Assembly (NCBI GenBank): GCA_947630345.1 | Contig: CANRHF010000002.1 | Coordinates: forward strand, 1 to 59,759 | Length of the DNA: 59,759 nucleotides | Direction of reading: 5' to 3' | Source: an uncultured Oscillospiraceae bacterium | GTDB lineage: Bacteria; Bacillota; Clostridia; Oscillospirales; Oscillospiraceae | In this document: piece by piece, positions 25,822 to 35,283 of the stretch | How positions within the stretch are numbered: position 1 is the first letter of the stretch | Layout of the letters: each line of letters starts with the position of its first letter | The notes under the pieces: generated by a model | What the model saw: the letters and a program-made list of their open reading frames with translations, nothing else | What the model was told of the DNA's origin: nothing | Database searches by the model: none | Translations under genes and position numbers: made by a program

Positions 25822-26823
25822 TTATCCCCTCCCGAGATTTTTCAGACTCAGCAGACAGCCGTAAGCTTTGGAAGAAAGCCGAAATAAGTCGGGGGAGACA
25901 CGGTAAAGTTTTGCGGAGAGCATTGTCACTTTCCGTGGATACGTACACAGTGTACGCATAGCGTCCGTCAAAGGCAGCTCCTCAAAATAGCGGTAAAAAT
26001 CTTTTCGATTCAACCGCTGCGCTGCCTGCCATGCCATGGACCAGAGCAGACGCGGCCCCTCGTACCGTTCGTACAGCGGGGCAAAGTCTGGCGTCGTTTT
26101 ATAGACAAAATCCAGCAGATCGAGGGCGATACGGTACCCGTCCACTCTGTCCTTATCAAACCTGCCCATGGCGGAATCGGAATGGATGATGTAGTAGTAA
26201 AGCACATTCTCTATGGAAACGACAGACCTGCTGGCGCAGAGCATTTTCCAGATAAAGTTACTGTCCTCGCTGTATTTTGACGTTTCATTATAACGCAGCC
26301 CATACAGACGGATCACGTCGGCCTTGACGGCGCAGCTCCCGCAGCACAGCACGATGGCTTTGAAGAGATTCTCCTTTAAGACCTTTTCTTTATCCAAAAC
26401 AGAGAACACCAGCGGCTTGACTTCTTCCTTGCGCGAAATATCCTGTTTGCAATAAACAAACTGCCAGTATACAAAATCTGAACCCGTTTCCTGCAGCGTC
26501 CGCAAAATGTAATCCACATAGCAGGGCGGCAGCAGGTCGTCAACGTCACAAAAGGAGATCGCATCTCCCGTCGCCTTTTCAATGCCCAGGTTTCTTGCCG
26601 AACTCACCCCACCGTTTGGCTTTGCATAGAGTACCGAATGTACGCGCGGATACGCCTTAGCCAGGATTCGATACTGTTCCCGCGTATCGTCCGTAGAGCC
26701 GTCGTCGACAAACACCGCCTCGTAATCCGTACAGGTCTGTGCGTTCAAGCAGTCAAACAGCGTTTTCAAATAGCGCGCTCCGTTGTAAACCGGAACGATA
26801 ATACTCAGTCTCACTCTCTTCAC
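25822..26823 (-). CDS. glycosyltransferase family 2
   Basis: A 333-residue GT-A fold inverting glycosyltransferase. The N-terminus has SIIVPVYNGARYLKTL, then VDDGSTDDTREQY, and the metal-binding motif lies in SFCDVDDLLPP. It has no transmembrane segment, so it acts on the cytoplasmic face on the lipid-linked chain. The first codon is a GTG at 26823; another GTG three codons later (26814) is better spaced from AGGG, so the exact start is uncertain. It follows the polymerase gene almost without gap. Confidence 0.9.
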   Translation of the reverse strand: MKRVRLSIIVPVYNGARYLKTLFDCLNAQTCTDYEAVFVDDGSTDDTREQYRILAKAYPRVHSVLYAKPNGGVSSARNLGIEKATGDAISFCDVDDLLPPCYVDYILRTLQETGSDFVYWQFVYCKQDISRKEEVKPLVFSVLDKEKVLKENLFKAIVLCCGSCAVKADVIRLYGLRYNETSKYSEDSNFIWKMLCASRSVVSIENVLYYYIIHSDSAMGRFDKDRVDGYRIALDLLDFVYKTTPDFAPLYERYEGPRLLWSMAWQAAQRLNRKDFYRYFEELPLTDAMRTLCTYPRKVTMLSAKLYRVSPDLFRLSSKAYGCLLSLKNLGRG

Positions 26824-26826
26824 ACC

Positions 26827-28161
26827 CTATTTTTGAGCCGACGGATGATCTGCTTCACATACATCTTCTTCGTGTCCACATCCCGCTAGGGCCCAGAAAA
26901 GCGACGTCACAGTCACCATACTCATGAGCGGCTGCACCAGCGCAAGCCCCAAAATCCCGCCGAGAGAGAGCAGTGTCCAAAACGCGTTTTCACATTTTAG
27001 GATATGGATCAGGAAAAAGAGGATCGGGCCGGCTATCATCAGCAGGAATAGGATCGCTCCGATCCCCCCAAATACCAACCAAGTTTCCAAAAGAAGGTTA
27101 TGCGATCCCTGCTGCAAAACGAGCTCCCAGTATTGACAGTTAAAATAGACAACGCCTGTTCCGATTATAGGGCTCTTCCTAATCTCCTCAGCGGACGCTT
27201 TCCAGAGCATTTCTCTCATGCCGTCACTGATCTGAATCAGGGCAGCCATTTCGCTTTGAGATACTGGGGGGATCATACCACCGCTTGGCTCCCCTGGTAT
27301 ATTGGGTACTTCTACGTTAGATATAACCTCTTCTTCTTTAAATGCCGACCACTCCATCACTCTTTCTACAGAACTTCTGGCACTGTACAGATCTGTAGCG
27401 ACAAGAAGTGTGACGCACACAATAACACTGAGGAAAATCGTCCCGCATGCTTTCCAACTGTTTTTGCGTTTTCCGCAGCATACAACCACAGAAAGCACAA
27501 ATACCGGAATCAATAGCAGCGCGGCGCTTCTCGAACCTGAGATCAAAATGATTGTAGATCCGCTGACCAAGCTCACTTCCGCTAAGATCCGAAGGGTCTT
27601 CCCACTTTCCTCCCGACAAACACACCGAAATAGCTGCGGAATGAGCGCCAACGTGATGCAGTCGTAAACCATTATGTTTTCCAAAAGGCTGGAAGCCCGA
27701 ATCCCGCCGTATGTAAACGCTCCCAAAACAAGCTGTAAAATATTGAGCGTCAAGGAAATGATCACATAATTCAGAGCGTTGTATTTGGCAGGGAATATGC
27801 CGCAGTCCGCGGCGAAAAACATGACGACTCCAAAGATCGCCGCCATGGCGAGATACAGGCTGGGGCGTGCCGCTTCATAGCCGCCGTGCAAGAAACGCCA
27901 TACGGTCACAAACCCATATACGAAAATAAGCAGTACCGTCAGGCAGAAAATATATTTCGCCAGCCCGGCGGGCTTATATTTCTTCTTCAGGAATCTGATC
28001 ATGAAAACGATTCCTAGACAAAAGAGCAGAACATAGGGAAGCTTCAGAACCTGATAGCTAACCTTTTCCGGCAGATATTGATAAAACGAGGTGACCAGCG
28101 TATATAGGGAGAACACAATTGTAAGGCTGTACTTTGAAAGACTGGTCCGCAACGAGCGCAT
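26827..28161 (-). CDS. O-antigen ligase/polymerase-like membrane protein (Wzy-type)
   Basis: A hydrophobic protein of about 444 residues with roughly a dozen membrane segments and one long extracytoplasmic loop (about residues 260-350). In that loop GTGVVYFNCQYWELVLQQGSHNLLLETWLVFG matches the Wzy_C pattern, including the conserved H-N after the GT motif. It would polymerise repeat units after flipping. ATG 28161 with AAAGG nine bases upstream is chosen over the TTG at 28191. It overlaps the end of the upstream flippase gene by a few bases. Only one such polymerase is seen, although the operon has two flippases. Confidence 0.85.
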   Translation of the reverse strand: MRSLRTSLSKYSLTIVFSLYTLVTSFYQYLPEKVSYQVLKLPYVLLFCLGIVFMIRFLKKKYKPAGLAKYIFCLTVLLIFVYGFVTVWRFLHGGYEAARPSLYLAMAAIFGVVMFFAADCGIFPAKYNALNYVIISLTLNILQLVLGAFTYGGIRASSLLENIMVYDCITLALIPQLFRCVCREESGKTLRILAEVSLVSGSTIILISGSRSAALLLIPVFVLSVVVCCGKRKNSWKACGTIFLSVIVCVTLLVATDLYSARSSVERVMEWSAFKEEEVISNVEVPNIPGEPSGGMIPPVSQSEMAALIQISDGMREMLWKASAEEIRKSPIIGTGVVYFNCQYWELVLQQGSHNLLLETWLVFGGIGAILFLLMIAGPILFFLIHILKCENAFWTLLSLGGILGLALVQPLMSMVTVTSLFWALAGCGHEEDVCEADHPSAQK

Positions 28162-28166
28162 TTCTA

Positions 28167-29627
28167 TTACCCTTTCCTTCTTCTGTGACAAAATTTCAAT
28201 ACTCCAAAAGCAACCGCCGCTTCAACCGCGAAGCATATCGGTCCAAGGATGACCGTTTCGATGACGCCTTCCAAAGGTACGATCCCCTGCAGCCAGAAAA
28301 ACACCGCGCCGACGGCGGCCATCGGCAGCGGGAGGCAAAACAGATCCCGCACCGGCAGCACCGTCCAAATGGAAGCCTGCATATACGTTTTCCGAATGGA
28401 AAACAAAAGGCACACGTTCATGATCAGCGTTGCCGCGACCGGCGCGTAGACCAGTTCGTAAAATCCCATGAACCGGTTCAGCAGCAGCAACAGGGCAAAA
28501 TTAGCGGCCACCATGACGACTCCCGCTTTCAGAATCTCCTTCTGACGGTCAGCGGATGTCAGCAGCACACCCAGGTTCAGCGCCTGGAAGAGCAGCATTA
28601 ACAGATAAACACGAAAGATCCGCACGCTCTCGATATATCTCTCCGTAAACAGAAACAGGATAACGCCTTCAGAAAATGTAAACAGAGAAGCAAATATCGC
28701 CGCGAATATCGCCAAGGCCACCCGGATCACGCCCCGGTACTCCTGAATGATGCCGTCCAGCGCCGGTCGATCCCCCGCTTTAAATCTCTGCGCGATATCC
28801 GGGAGCATGACCGCGATGATGCTCGAAGAAATGGTACTGACAAACGGGATCTGATACGCTCCGTTTTCGTATATCGTGTACAGCTCGGGTCTGTATAATA
28901 TCGCGACGACATTTTTATCCAGATTCGCGTTCAGCGCGTTTATAAGCCCCATAACATATATCGGCACCGAAAATTTGAACTGCATTGCCAGGGTCCCGGC
29001 TCGGGGAATGAATCTGGCGCCACGGTTCAGACGGATCGTATAGCCCAATATGAAGGCTCCTCTGCAGATCTCCGCGATCGTATACAAAAGCATGAACCTT
29101 TTCAATATATCTGCGCGCAGGAGCAGCACACAGATCAAAAGCAGCGTCCTCAGCATCGAAAACGCGACCGTTACCGCCATCAACACCTTTTCTCTTTTTA
29201 TGCAAACCATATAATAGGAAAAATACTGTGTTGACGACTCTACAAAAAGGATTACCGCGAAAGCCGGTATATACGCTTTAAGCAGCTCGTTATTGTACAG
29301 CGTGCTGATCTGATTCCCCAGCAGCAGAACGGTCAACGCTCCCAAAAGGCTGAGCAGGCAGAGCGCCTCCACTGTCTGGACGACAAATTCTTTTTTCTCG
29401 TCCTCCGTCTCTGCCCTCGCGAAAAAATAGCTGAGCGATAAGGGAGACAGCAGCGCAAAAAGAGGCAGCAGCGTATTTACTAAAAGCATTCCCTGCCTGT
29501 AAACGGCATAATCCTGATTGTCCAGCACACGGACAAGCAAAAGTCCAAATATCAACGTCAGGATCTGGGACATACCGGAGCTTGCCGAAATAAGCGCTAC
29601 CCGTTTCCACTTCTGTATCATTGACAT
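28167..29627 (-). CDS. wzx: oligosaccharide flippase (main Wzx)
   Basis: A 486-residue protein with about 14 hydrophobic helices, of the polysaccharide transporter (PST) family. It would move undecaprenyl-diphosphate-linked repeat units outward. The start (MSMIQKWKRVALISASSGMSQ) has AAGG eight bases upstream. It is directly followed by the Wzy-like gene, the normal Wzx-Wzy pairing, so this copy is likely the flippase for the main chain and the one at 10,467 serves another lipid-linked sugar. Confidence 0.9.
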   Translation of the reverse strand: MSMIQKWKRVALISASSGMSQILTLIFGLLLVRVLDNQDYAVYRQGMLLVNTLLPLFALLSPLSLSYFFARAETEDEKKEFVVQTVEALCLLSLLGALTVLLLGNQISTLYNNELLKAYIPAFAVILFVESSTQYFSYYMVCIKREKVLMAVTVAFSMLRTLLLICVLLLRADILKRFMLLYTIAEICRGAFILGYTIRLNRGARFIPRAGTLAMQFKFSVPIYVMGLINALNANLDKNVVAILYRPELYTIYENGAYQIPFVSTISSSIIAVMLPDIAQRFKAGDRPALDGIIQEYRGVIRVALAIFAAIFASLFTFSEGVILFLFTERYIESVRIFRVYLLMLLFQALNLGVLLTSADRQKEILKAGVVMVAANFALLLLLNRFMGFYELVYAPVAATLIMNVCLLFSIRKTYMQASIWTVLPVRDLFCLPLPMAAVGAVFFWLQGIVPLEGVIETVILGPICFAVEAAVAFGVLKFCHRRRKG

Positions 29628-29632
29628 AGATA

Positions 29633-30628
29633 TTACCTTCGCAGCAGCTGTCGGAGACTTGTTTCCTCTGACAATCCCAATATTTTTTTAATTTTCTTGC
29701 CGAGAAACGATCGCATCCGAAGCTGGAACGGAGGGAGAATGATCTTTCCAAGCGTTCTTTCAAAGGCGGGATCCTTCTCTGTCTTTTCCGGCCCATTCAG
29801 CGGAAAAGACAGCGGGTACGAATCCATCCCGCAGAAGCGCATTGTCATAACATTTTGCATAGTCGTTCCTCCGTGGATCGAAAAATCATCCACGCCGATG
29901 TTTTTGATCTGATTCTTCATCGGCACAACGCCGAGCATATCGTTGGCGCGCAGTGTCAGGCACATCTGATAGTCCCAGGAAACCGGTTTTTTCCCTTCCG
30001 TGATCCTTTTTTTCTCTGCGTACCAATAGTCTCTGTACATGCGGTAGAATGCGCCGCTTTCAAACCTTTTTCGCAGCGCTTTTACAGCCTTCGGATCGTC
30101 CAGCAGAGTAAGCTCGCCGTCATAGTATGGCACAAATTTATGGCTCCAAGAGGCCCAGCCGCACGGGAGCAGGTGCTGTGTAAATTTATAGTCCTCGCCG
30201 TCGCCCGGGTCGTAGTCACCGAGATAATTTGTCCCGCACACCCAGAGAACACGTTCATCGTCCCAATATTTTGTCAGCATTTCCTCGCAATAGCGAAAAA
30301 ATGTTATTTCAGGCAGATTGTCATCTTCCAAAAAAATCGCGCATGCTTCTTTATCGAAAACACGTTTCGCGCCGAGGCCTATGTTTTGGTATACGCCGCG
30401 ATTCGTCTCCGCGTAATCCTTGATGACCTGGCACGGCCAGTTTATCGCGTTTTCCACAGCCTTGCGGCATTCCTCGACCAGCGACTTTTCTTTCTCATCC
30501 CGCCCCTGGTCCGACAGAATATACAGCTTCTTGGGGCGGACCTGGGCGATCCTTTCAATTATCCGAACGGAATTGTCCTTCCGCTTGAATGTGAAAAGAA
30601 CAACCGGCGTATTAAAGCATTCCTCCAA
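29633..30628 (-). CDS. glycosyltransferase, GT2-like (hemolysin/HlpA-type)
   Basis: A 331-residue protein with a GT-A style core. It starts TPVVLFTFKRKDN, has the likely metal motif AIFLEDDNLPE, and contains CGWASWSHKF and SWDYQMCLTLRAN. These segments are typical of a GT2-related group found in capsule clusters and often labelled hemolytic protein HlpA-like. The first codon is TTG, supported by GTGAGG eight bases upstream. It lies between capG and wzx with very short gaps. Donor unknown. Confidence 0.78.
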   Translation of the reverse strand: MEECFNTPVVLFTFKRKDNSVRIIERIAQVRPKKLYILSDQGRDEKEKSLVEECRKAVENAINWPCQVIKDYAETNRGVYQNIGLGAKRVFDKEACAIFLEDDNLPEITFFRYCEEMLTKYWDDERVLWVCGTNYLGDYDPGDGEDYKFTQHLLPCGWASWSHKFVPYYDGELTLLDDPKAVKALRKRFESGAFYRMYRDYWYAEKKRITEGKKPVSWDYQMCLTLRANDMLGVVPMKNQIKNIGVDDFSIHGGTTMQNVMTMRFCGMDSYPLSFPLNGPEKTEKDPAFERTLGKIILPPFQLRMRSFLGKKIKKILGLSEETSLRQLLRR

Positions 30629-30638
30629 CGGATCCGCC

Positions 30639-31790
30639 TCACTTTCTCCACACCATCTTATTGACGACGCCGGTATACCCCTCGATGATCTTCACGACCT
30701 TCGTGGAGACGTTTTCATCCACATAATCCGGTACGGGGATGCCGTGATCGCCGCTGCGGTTCATCTCCACCGCCGTGTCCACCGCCCGCAGCAGGCCGCT
30801 GCCCTCGATGCCCGCCAGCACAAAGCAGCCCTTGTCCAGCGCTTCCGGCCGCTCGGTGCTGGTCCGGATGCACACCGCCGGGAAAGGCCTTCCGATGCTG
30901 GTGAAGAAGCTGCTCTCCTCCGGCAGCGTCCCGCTGTCCGAGACCACCGCGAAAGCGTTCATCTGCAAGCAGTTGTAATCGTGGAATCCCAGGGGCTCGT
31001 GCTGGATAACCCGCCGGTCCAGTTGAAAACCGGAGGCCTCCAGCCGCTTTTTGGAGCGCGGGTGGCAGGAATACAGCACCGGCAGATCGTATTTCTCCGC
31101 CATGGCGTTGATCGCCGTGAACAGGCTCAAAAAGTTCTTTTCGGTATCGATGTTCTCCTCCCGGTGGGCCGAGAGCAGGATATATTTTCCCTTTTCCAGG
31201 CCCAGGCGCTGGTGCACATCGCTGGCCTCGATCTGCTCAAGATTCGACCGCAGCACCTCCGCCATGGGGGAGCCTGTTACGAAGACCCGCTCCTTCGGCA
31301 GTCCGCACTCGTGCAGATACTTCCGGGCGTGCTCGGAATAGGCCAGATTCACGTCGGAGATGATGTCCACGATCCGGCGGTTCGTCTCCTCCGGCAAGCA
31401 CTCATCCTTGCAGCGGTTGCCCGCCTCCATGTGGAAGATCGGGATGTGCAGCCGCTTCGCCCCGATCACCGAGAGGCAGCTGTTTGTGTCCCCCAGAACC
31501 AGCACCGCGTCGGGCCGAATCTCCGCCATGAGCTGATACGACTTCGCGATGATGTTTCCCATGGTCTCGCCCAGGTCTTTTCCCACGGCGTCGAGGTACA
31601 CCTCCGGGTCGTCCAGTGACAGGTCTCGGAAAAACACGCCGTTCAGGTTGTAATCGTAATTCTGACCCGTGTGGCAGAGCACCGTGTCAAAATACTTCCG
31701 GCACTTCTTGATGACCTCCGACAGCCGGATGATCTCCGGCCGCGTCCCCACAATGATCAGCAGCTTCAGTTTTCCGTTGTTTTGGAACAT
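30639..31790 (-). CDS. capG: UDP-GlcNAc 2-epimerase-type enzyme, last step to UDP-L-FucNAc
   Basis: A non-hydrolysing 2-epimerase of about 383 residues (WecB/CapG/FnlC fold). Near the N-terminus IIVGTRPEIIRL is the family signature, followed by LVLGDTNSCL, FHMEAGNR and LSAHREENIDTEKNF. In the company of capE and capF it should epimerise C2 of the UDP-6-deoxy-L-talosamine type intermediate to give UDP-N-acetyl-L-fucosamine, rather than making ManNAc. ATG 31790, one codon inside the track ORF (which begins GTG), has AGGGG nine bases upstream. Confidence 0.9.
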   Translation of the reverse strand: MFQNNGKLKLLIIVGTRPEIIRLSEVIKKCRKYFDTVLCHTGQNYDYNLNGVFFRDLSLDDPEVYLDAVGKDLGETMGNIIAKSYQLMAEIRPDAVLVLGDTNSCLSVIGAKRLHIPIFHMEAGNRCKDECLPEETNRRIVDIISDVNLAYSEHARKYLHECGLPKERVFVTGSPMAEVLRSNLEQIEASDVHQRLGLEKGKYILLSAHREENIDTEKNFLSLFTAINAMAEKYDLPVLYSCHPRSKKRLEASGFQLDRRVIQHEPLGFHDYNCLQMNAFAVVSDSGTLPEESSFFTSIGRPFPAVCIRTSTERPEALDKGCFVLAGIEGSGLLRAVDTAVEMNRSGDHGIPVPDYVDENVSTKVVKIIEGYTGVVNKMVWRK

Positions 31791-31805
31791 CACGCCAAAC
31801 CCCTG

Positions 31806-33005
31806 TCAAACTTTTTCAAAAAAGGTATCCGGTTTTCCCGGCTCGAAGATCTCATTCGCCCACATCACCGTCACCAGATCCTCTGTATCCGACAGATTGA
31901 TGATGTTGTGCGTGTACCCAGGCAGCATATGCACCGCCTCGATTCTCTCTCCGCTGACCTCAAACTCCAGCACTTCGTCGGAGCCGATCTTTCTTTCCTG
32001 GATCAGCCCATGCCCGGACACGACTATGAAGAACTCCCACTTACTGTGGTGCCAGTGCTGGCCCTTCGTGATCCCGGGCTTGGAGATGTTCACGCTGAAC
32101 TGTCCGCACTTTTCCGTCTTCAAAAGCTCTGTGAAGCTCCCCCGGTCATCCACATTCATCTTGAGCGGGAACGCGACCTTTTCCTTCGGCAGATAGGAGA
32201 GGTAGGTGGAATACAGCTTCTTCGCGAAGGACCCCGCCGGGATCTCCGGCATCGCCAGCGTCTCCGGCTGCTCTTTGAACCTTTCCAGCAGCGCCACAAT
32301 CTGGCCCAGCGTCACCTTGTGGGTCGTCGGCACATAACAGTACGGGCCGGCCTCGTTTTCTACGGGCGTCAGCCCGTCGTATGCGCAGCGATGGGCCTTG
32401 CCCTCGAGCACATCAAGCATCTCCCGCACCAGATCGTCGATGTACAGAAGCTCCAGCTCTGTCGCGGGATCGTTCACCGTGATCGGCAGGTCGTTGGCCA
32501 TGTTGTTGCAGAACGTCGCCACAGCGGAATTGTAATTCGGGCGGCACCACTTGCCGAACAAGTTCGGAAAGCGATAAACATATACCTTCGCGCCCGTCTC
32601 CTTGCCGTAGGCAAAGAAGAGCTCCTCCCCCGCCAGCTTGGACTTCCCGTAGTCGCTCTGCCCATAGCGGCCGATCAGCGTCGCCTGGATGGAGCTGGAC
32701 AGCATCACGGGGCAGGTATTTCCCTTGGCCTTCAGCTTCTCCAGCAGTGTGGACGAAAAGCCGAAATTGCCCGCCATAAACTCCGCGTTCTCCTTCGGCC
32801 GGTTCACGCCGGCCAGATGGAACACGAAGTCCGCCTTTTCGCAGTAGGCGTCCAGGGCCTCCGGCGTGGAGTCCAGATCGTATTCATATATTTCATTGAT
32901 TTTGAGAGCCGGTCGTGTGCGGTCCTTCCCGTCCCGCAGGGCCTTGAGACTCTCTGTAAGATTCCGTCCGGCAAATCCCTTCGCGCCGGTGACGAGGATA
33001 TTCAT
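31806..33005 (-). CDS. capF: bifunctional SDR-cupin enzyme of UDP-L-FucNAc synthesis
   Basis: A 399-residue CapF/FnlB protein. The N-terminal SDR domain starts MNILVTGAKGFAGRNL. The C-terminal ~120 residues form a cupin with HWHHSKWEFFIVVSGHGLIQER, whose histidines bind metal. In Staphylococcus aureus CapF the cupin epimerises C3 and the SDR reduces C4 of the CapE product. The start at 33005 overlaps the capE stop (ATGA), and AAAGG lies upstream. The fusion is complete and in the usual domain order. Confidence 0.93.
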   Translation of the reverse strand: MNILVTGAKGFAGRNLTESLKALRDGKDRTRPALKINEIYEYDLDSTPEALDAYCEKADFVFHLAGVNRPKENAEFMAGNFGFSSTLLEKLKAKGNTCPVMLSSSIQATLIGRYGQSDYGKSKLAGEELFFAYGKETGAKVYVYRFPNLFGKWCRPNYNSAVATFCNNMANDLPITVNDPATELELLYIDDLVREMLDVLEGKAHRCAYDGLTPVENEAGPYCYVPTTHKVTLGQIVALLERFKEQPETLAMPEIPAGSFAKKLYSTYLSYLPKEKVAFPLKMNVDDRGSFTELLKTEKCGQFSVNISKPGITKGQHWHHSKWEFFIVVSGHGLIQERKIGSDEVLEFEVSGERIEAVHMLPGYTHNIINLSDTEDLVTVMWANEIFEPGKPDTFFEKV

Positions 33006-34054
33006 GCCTGCCCGCCTTTCCAATCGGCAAGGGCCTCGCGCACATAATCTGTCGTCAGAATCTTCTGAACGGTTCCTTCCACATCCAGACGGTTCGTGTT
33101 ATGGCTCGTATACGCCTCGTCCGCCATGGTCTTAACCTGTCCATGCACCACAAACTTGTCGTAATTTAAGTCCCGGCTGTCCGCCGCGACACGGTAGTAA
33201 TTGCCCATATCCTCGCTGCGGAGACGCTCCTCCCGGGTCATCAGCGTCTCGTAGAGCTTTTCGCCGTGCCGCGTCCCGATGATGCGGGTTCCCGTGTCGC
33301 CGAACAGCTGCTGCACAGCCTTGGCCAAATCGCCGATGGTAGAGGCGTCGGCCTTTTGAATGAACAGGTCTCCCGGGTTCGCGTGCTCAAACGCGAACTT
33401 TACCAGATTCACCGCTTCATCAAGATTCATCAGGAATCTTGTCATATTTGGGTCGGTGATGGTGATCGGGTTCCCCGCTTTGATCTGGTCGATAAACAGT
33501 GGGATCACGCTGCCCCTGCTGCACATGACATTTCCGTACCGGGTGCAGCAGATCACCGTCTCGCTGCGCTCCGCCGCCACTCTGGCGTTGGCGTAAATCA
33601 CATGCTCCATCATTGCCTTGGAGATGCCCATGGCATTGATTGGGTACGCCGCTTTATCCGTCGAGAGACACACGATGCGCTTCACACCGGCGTCGATGGC
33701 CGCGTGGAGCACATTGTCTGTGCCCTCCACATTAGTCCGCACGGCCTCCATGGGAAAGAACTCACAGCTGGGCACCTGCTTCAGCGCCGCCGCGTGGAAG
33801 ATAAAGTCCACCCCGTGCATGGCGTCCTGCACACTGCGGGGATTCCGCACATCGCCTATATAGAACCGCACCTTTCCGGCATACTCCGGAAAACGCACCT
33901 GTAGGTCATGGCGCATATCGTCCTGCTTCTTCTCGTCCCGGGAGAAGATGCGGATCTCTCCGATATCCGAGGTCAAAAAGTGCTTCAGCACCGTATTCCC
34001 GAAGGAACCGGTCCCGCCGGTGATCATAAGGGTTGCGTCTTTGAAATGGGACAT
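33002..34054 (-). CDS. capE: UDP-GlcNAc 4,6-dehydratase/5-epimerase (inverting)
   Basis: A 350-residue SDR of the CapE/FnlA/FlaA1 group, the first step of UDP-L-FucNAc synthesis. The N-terminus has LMITGGTGSFGNTVLKHF. A catalytic motif uses Met in the position common for this family (CLSTDKAAYPINAMGISKAMME). The ribosome site GGAGG is seven bases upstream. The gene overlaps the end of the upstream glycosyltransferase by about 30 bases and the start of capF by four. capE-capF-capG form a complete pathway. Confidence 0.94.
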   Translation of the reverse strand: MSHFKDATLMITGGTGSFGNTVLKHFLTSDIGEIRIFSRDEKKQDDMRHDLQVRFPEYAGKVRFYIGDVRNPRSVQDAMHGVDFIFHAAALKQVPSCEFFPMEAVRTNVEGTDNVLHAAIDAGVKRIVCLSTDKAAYPINAMGISKAMMEHVIYANARVAAERSETVICCTRYGNVMCSRGSVIPLFIDQIKAGNPITITDPNMTRFLMNLDEAVNLVKFAFEHANPGDLFIQKADASTIGDLAKAVQQLFGDTGTRIIGTRHGEKLYETLMTREERLRSEDMGNYYRVAADSRDLNYDKFVVHGQVKTMADEAYTSHNTNRLDVEGTVQKILTTDYVREALADWKGGQA

Positions 34055-35262
34055 TTCCTTCCCTCCAATAATGGTTTTCCTTTTAGCAGGGCTTCCAGAC
34101 CCTGCATAAATTGGTCCATGGTAAAATGGTCTTCATAGAACCGCCTGCCGTTTTTTCCTTTTTCCCGGTAATCCTCGAACCGGTCCGTCACTTCCGTCAT
34201 TGCCTTCGCCAGCGCTTCTTCGTCTCCCGCCGGTACCGCGATCCCACAGTCCGCTTCGCGAATCAGCTCCGCTCCCGCGCCGTCAATCGCGCCGACAACC
34301 GGCTTTCCCGCGCAGAGATACCCCTGCGCCTTGCTCGGCAGCGTCGATCCGATCATATCCCCGCCGCGCAGCGTCAGCAGAAAGCAGTCCGCCATCGTGT
34401 AAAACCGCGCCATTTCTTCCCGCGGGTATCTCCCGTGAAACGTGACCTTGTCATCCAGGCGCAGATCTTTTGCAAGCAGCTCCAGCGCTTCTTTTTCCGA
34501 GCCATCCCCCACGAAGTGGATATGGAACGGCTTGTCCGGTTGCATCTTCGCCGCGGCGCGCAGCACACAGTCCAGATTCTGCACAGCGCCCATATTCCCC
34601 GCAAACAGGAAATCGACCCGTCCGTTTTCCTCATAGGCAAAGGGCGTGCCCTCCATATCCGCAAAATGCTGCGGAAGATAGACGATCTTTTCTTTCGGCA
34701 CACCGCCGACGTTTTCCATATATGCCCGAAACGGCTTCGATGTCACTGCCACCACGTCGCACCGCTTGTACATCCAACGGCTGAACCACAGCACCGCGCG
34801 AAACAGTAAACTGCTTTCCTTGACATTCCACGCTTTGAGCGATTCCGGCCACAGATCACAGCAGTAAAATACAAGCGGGCACTTCGCCCTCCGGCTCAGG
34901 ATGATCCCTGGAAAAAGTTGAAATACCGGCGACGTCTCATAGACAAACACCGCGTCGCATTTCGGCTTTTTGCAAAAAAGCGCGTACGCAGTACCATTCA
35001 GCAGGAACGAACCATAGCTCAGCGCCCTGTGCAGGACGCCTGTCTTTCGTTCTAAAGTGAAGACCCGCCGCACTTCCGCGCCAAAACAATTCTCCCTGCG
35101 TTTTTCCCTTTTGCGGTACGTCTTCGGCACATATCCCGTCTCGTAGTCGGGCAGCGCCGTCAAAACGGACACCTTGTGTCCGCGCTTCACCAGCTCCGGT
35201 ACGATCTCATTGATTCGAAAGTTATCTGGGTAAAAGAATTCGGAAACGATTTGTATATTCAA
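34024..35262 (-). CDS. glycosyltransferase family 4 (WbuB/CapM-like)
   Basis: A 412-residue GT-B protein starting MNIQIVSEFFYPDNFRINE, the standard opening of WbuB-type FucNAc transferases. The C-terminal region has FLFAGNMGAVQNLD, HFVGDGSEKEAL and STLPSKAQGYLCAGKPVVG, the donor-binding segment. The initiation codon is probably the TTG at 35262. GGAGG lies eight bases upstream of it, whereas the track ATG at 35277 overlaps that same GGAGG. Coming straight after the priming transferase, and next to the UDP-FucNAc genes, it may add the second sugar, plausibly L-FucNAc. Confidence 0.9.
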   Translation of the reverse strand: MNIQIVSEFFYPDNFRINEIVPELVKRGHKVSVLTALPDYETGYVPKTYRKREKRRENCFGAEVRRVFTLERKTGVLHRALSYGSFLLNGTAYALFCKKPKCDAVFVYETSPVFQLFPGIILSRRAKCPLVFYCCDLWPESLKAWNVKESSLLFRAVLWFSRWMYKRCDVVAVTSKPFRAYMENVGGVPKEKIVYLPQHFADMEGTPFAYEENGRVDFLFAGNMGAVQNLDCVLRAAAKMQPDKPFHIHFVGDGSEKEALELLAKDLRLDDKVTFHGRYPREEMARFYTMADCFLLTLRGGDMIGSTLPSKAQGYLCAGKPVVGAIDGAGAELIREADCGIAVPAGDEEALAKAMTEVTDRFEDYREKGKNGRRFYEDHFTMDQFMQGLEALLKGKPLLEGRKCPISKTQPL

Positions 35263-35270
35263 GTCGGCTT

Positions 35271-35275
35271 CCTCC
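35271..35275 (-). promoter_or_regulatory. ribosome binding site deciding a TTG start for the GT4 gene
   Basis: The minus strand reads GGAGG-AAGCCGAC-TTG-AAT. Eight-base spacing fits the TTG at 35262. The upstream ATG overlaps the GGAGG and cannot use it. Confidence 0.65.
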
Positions 35276-35283
35276 ATCTTTCC

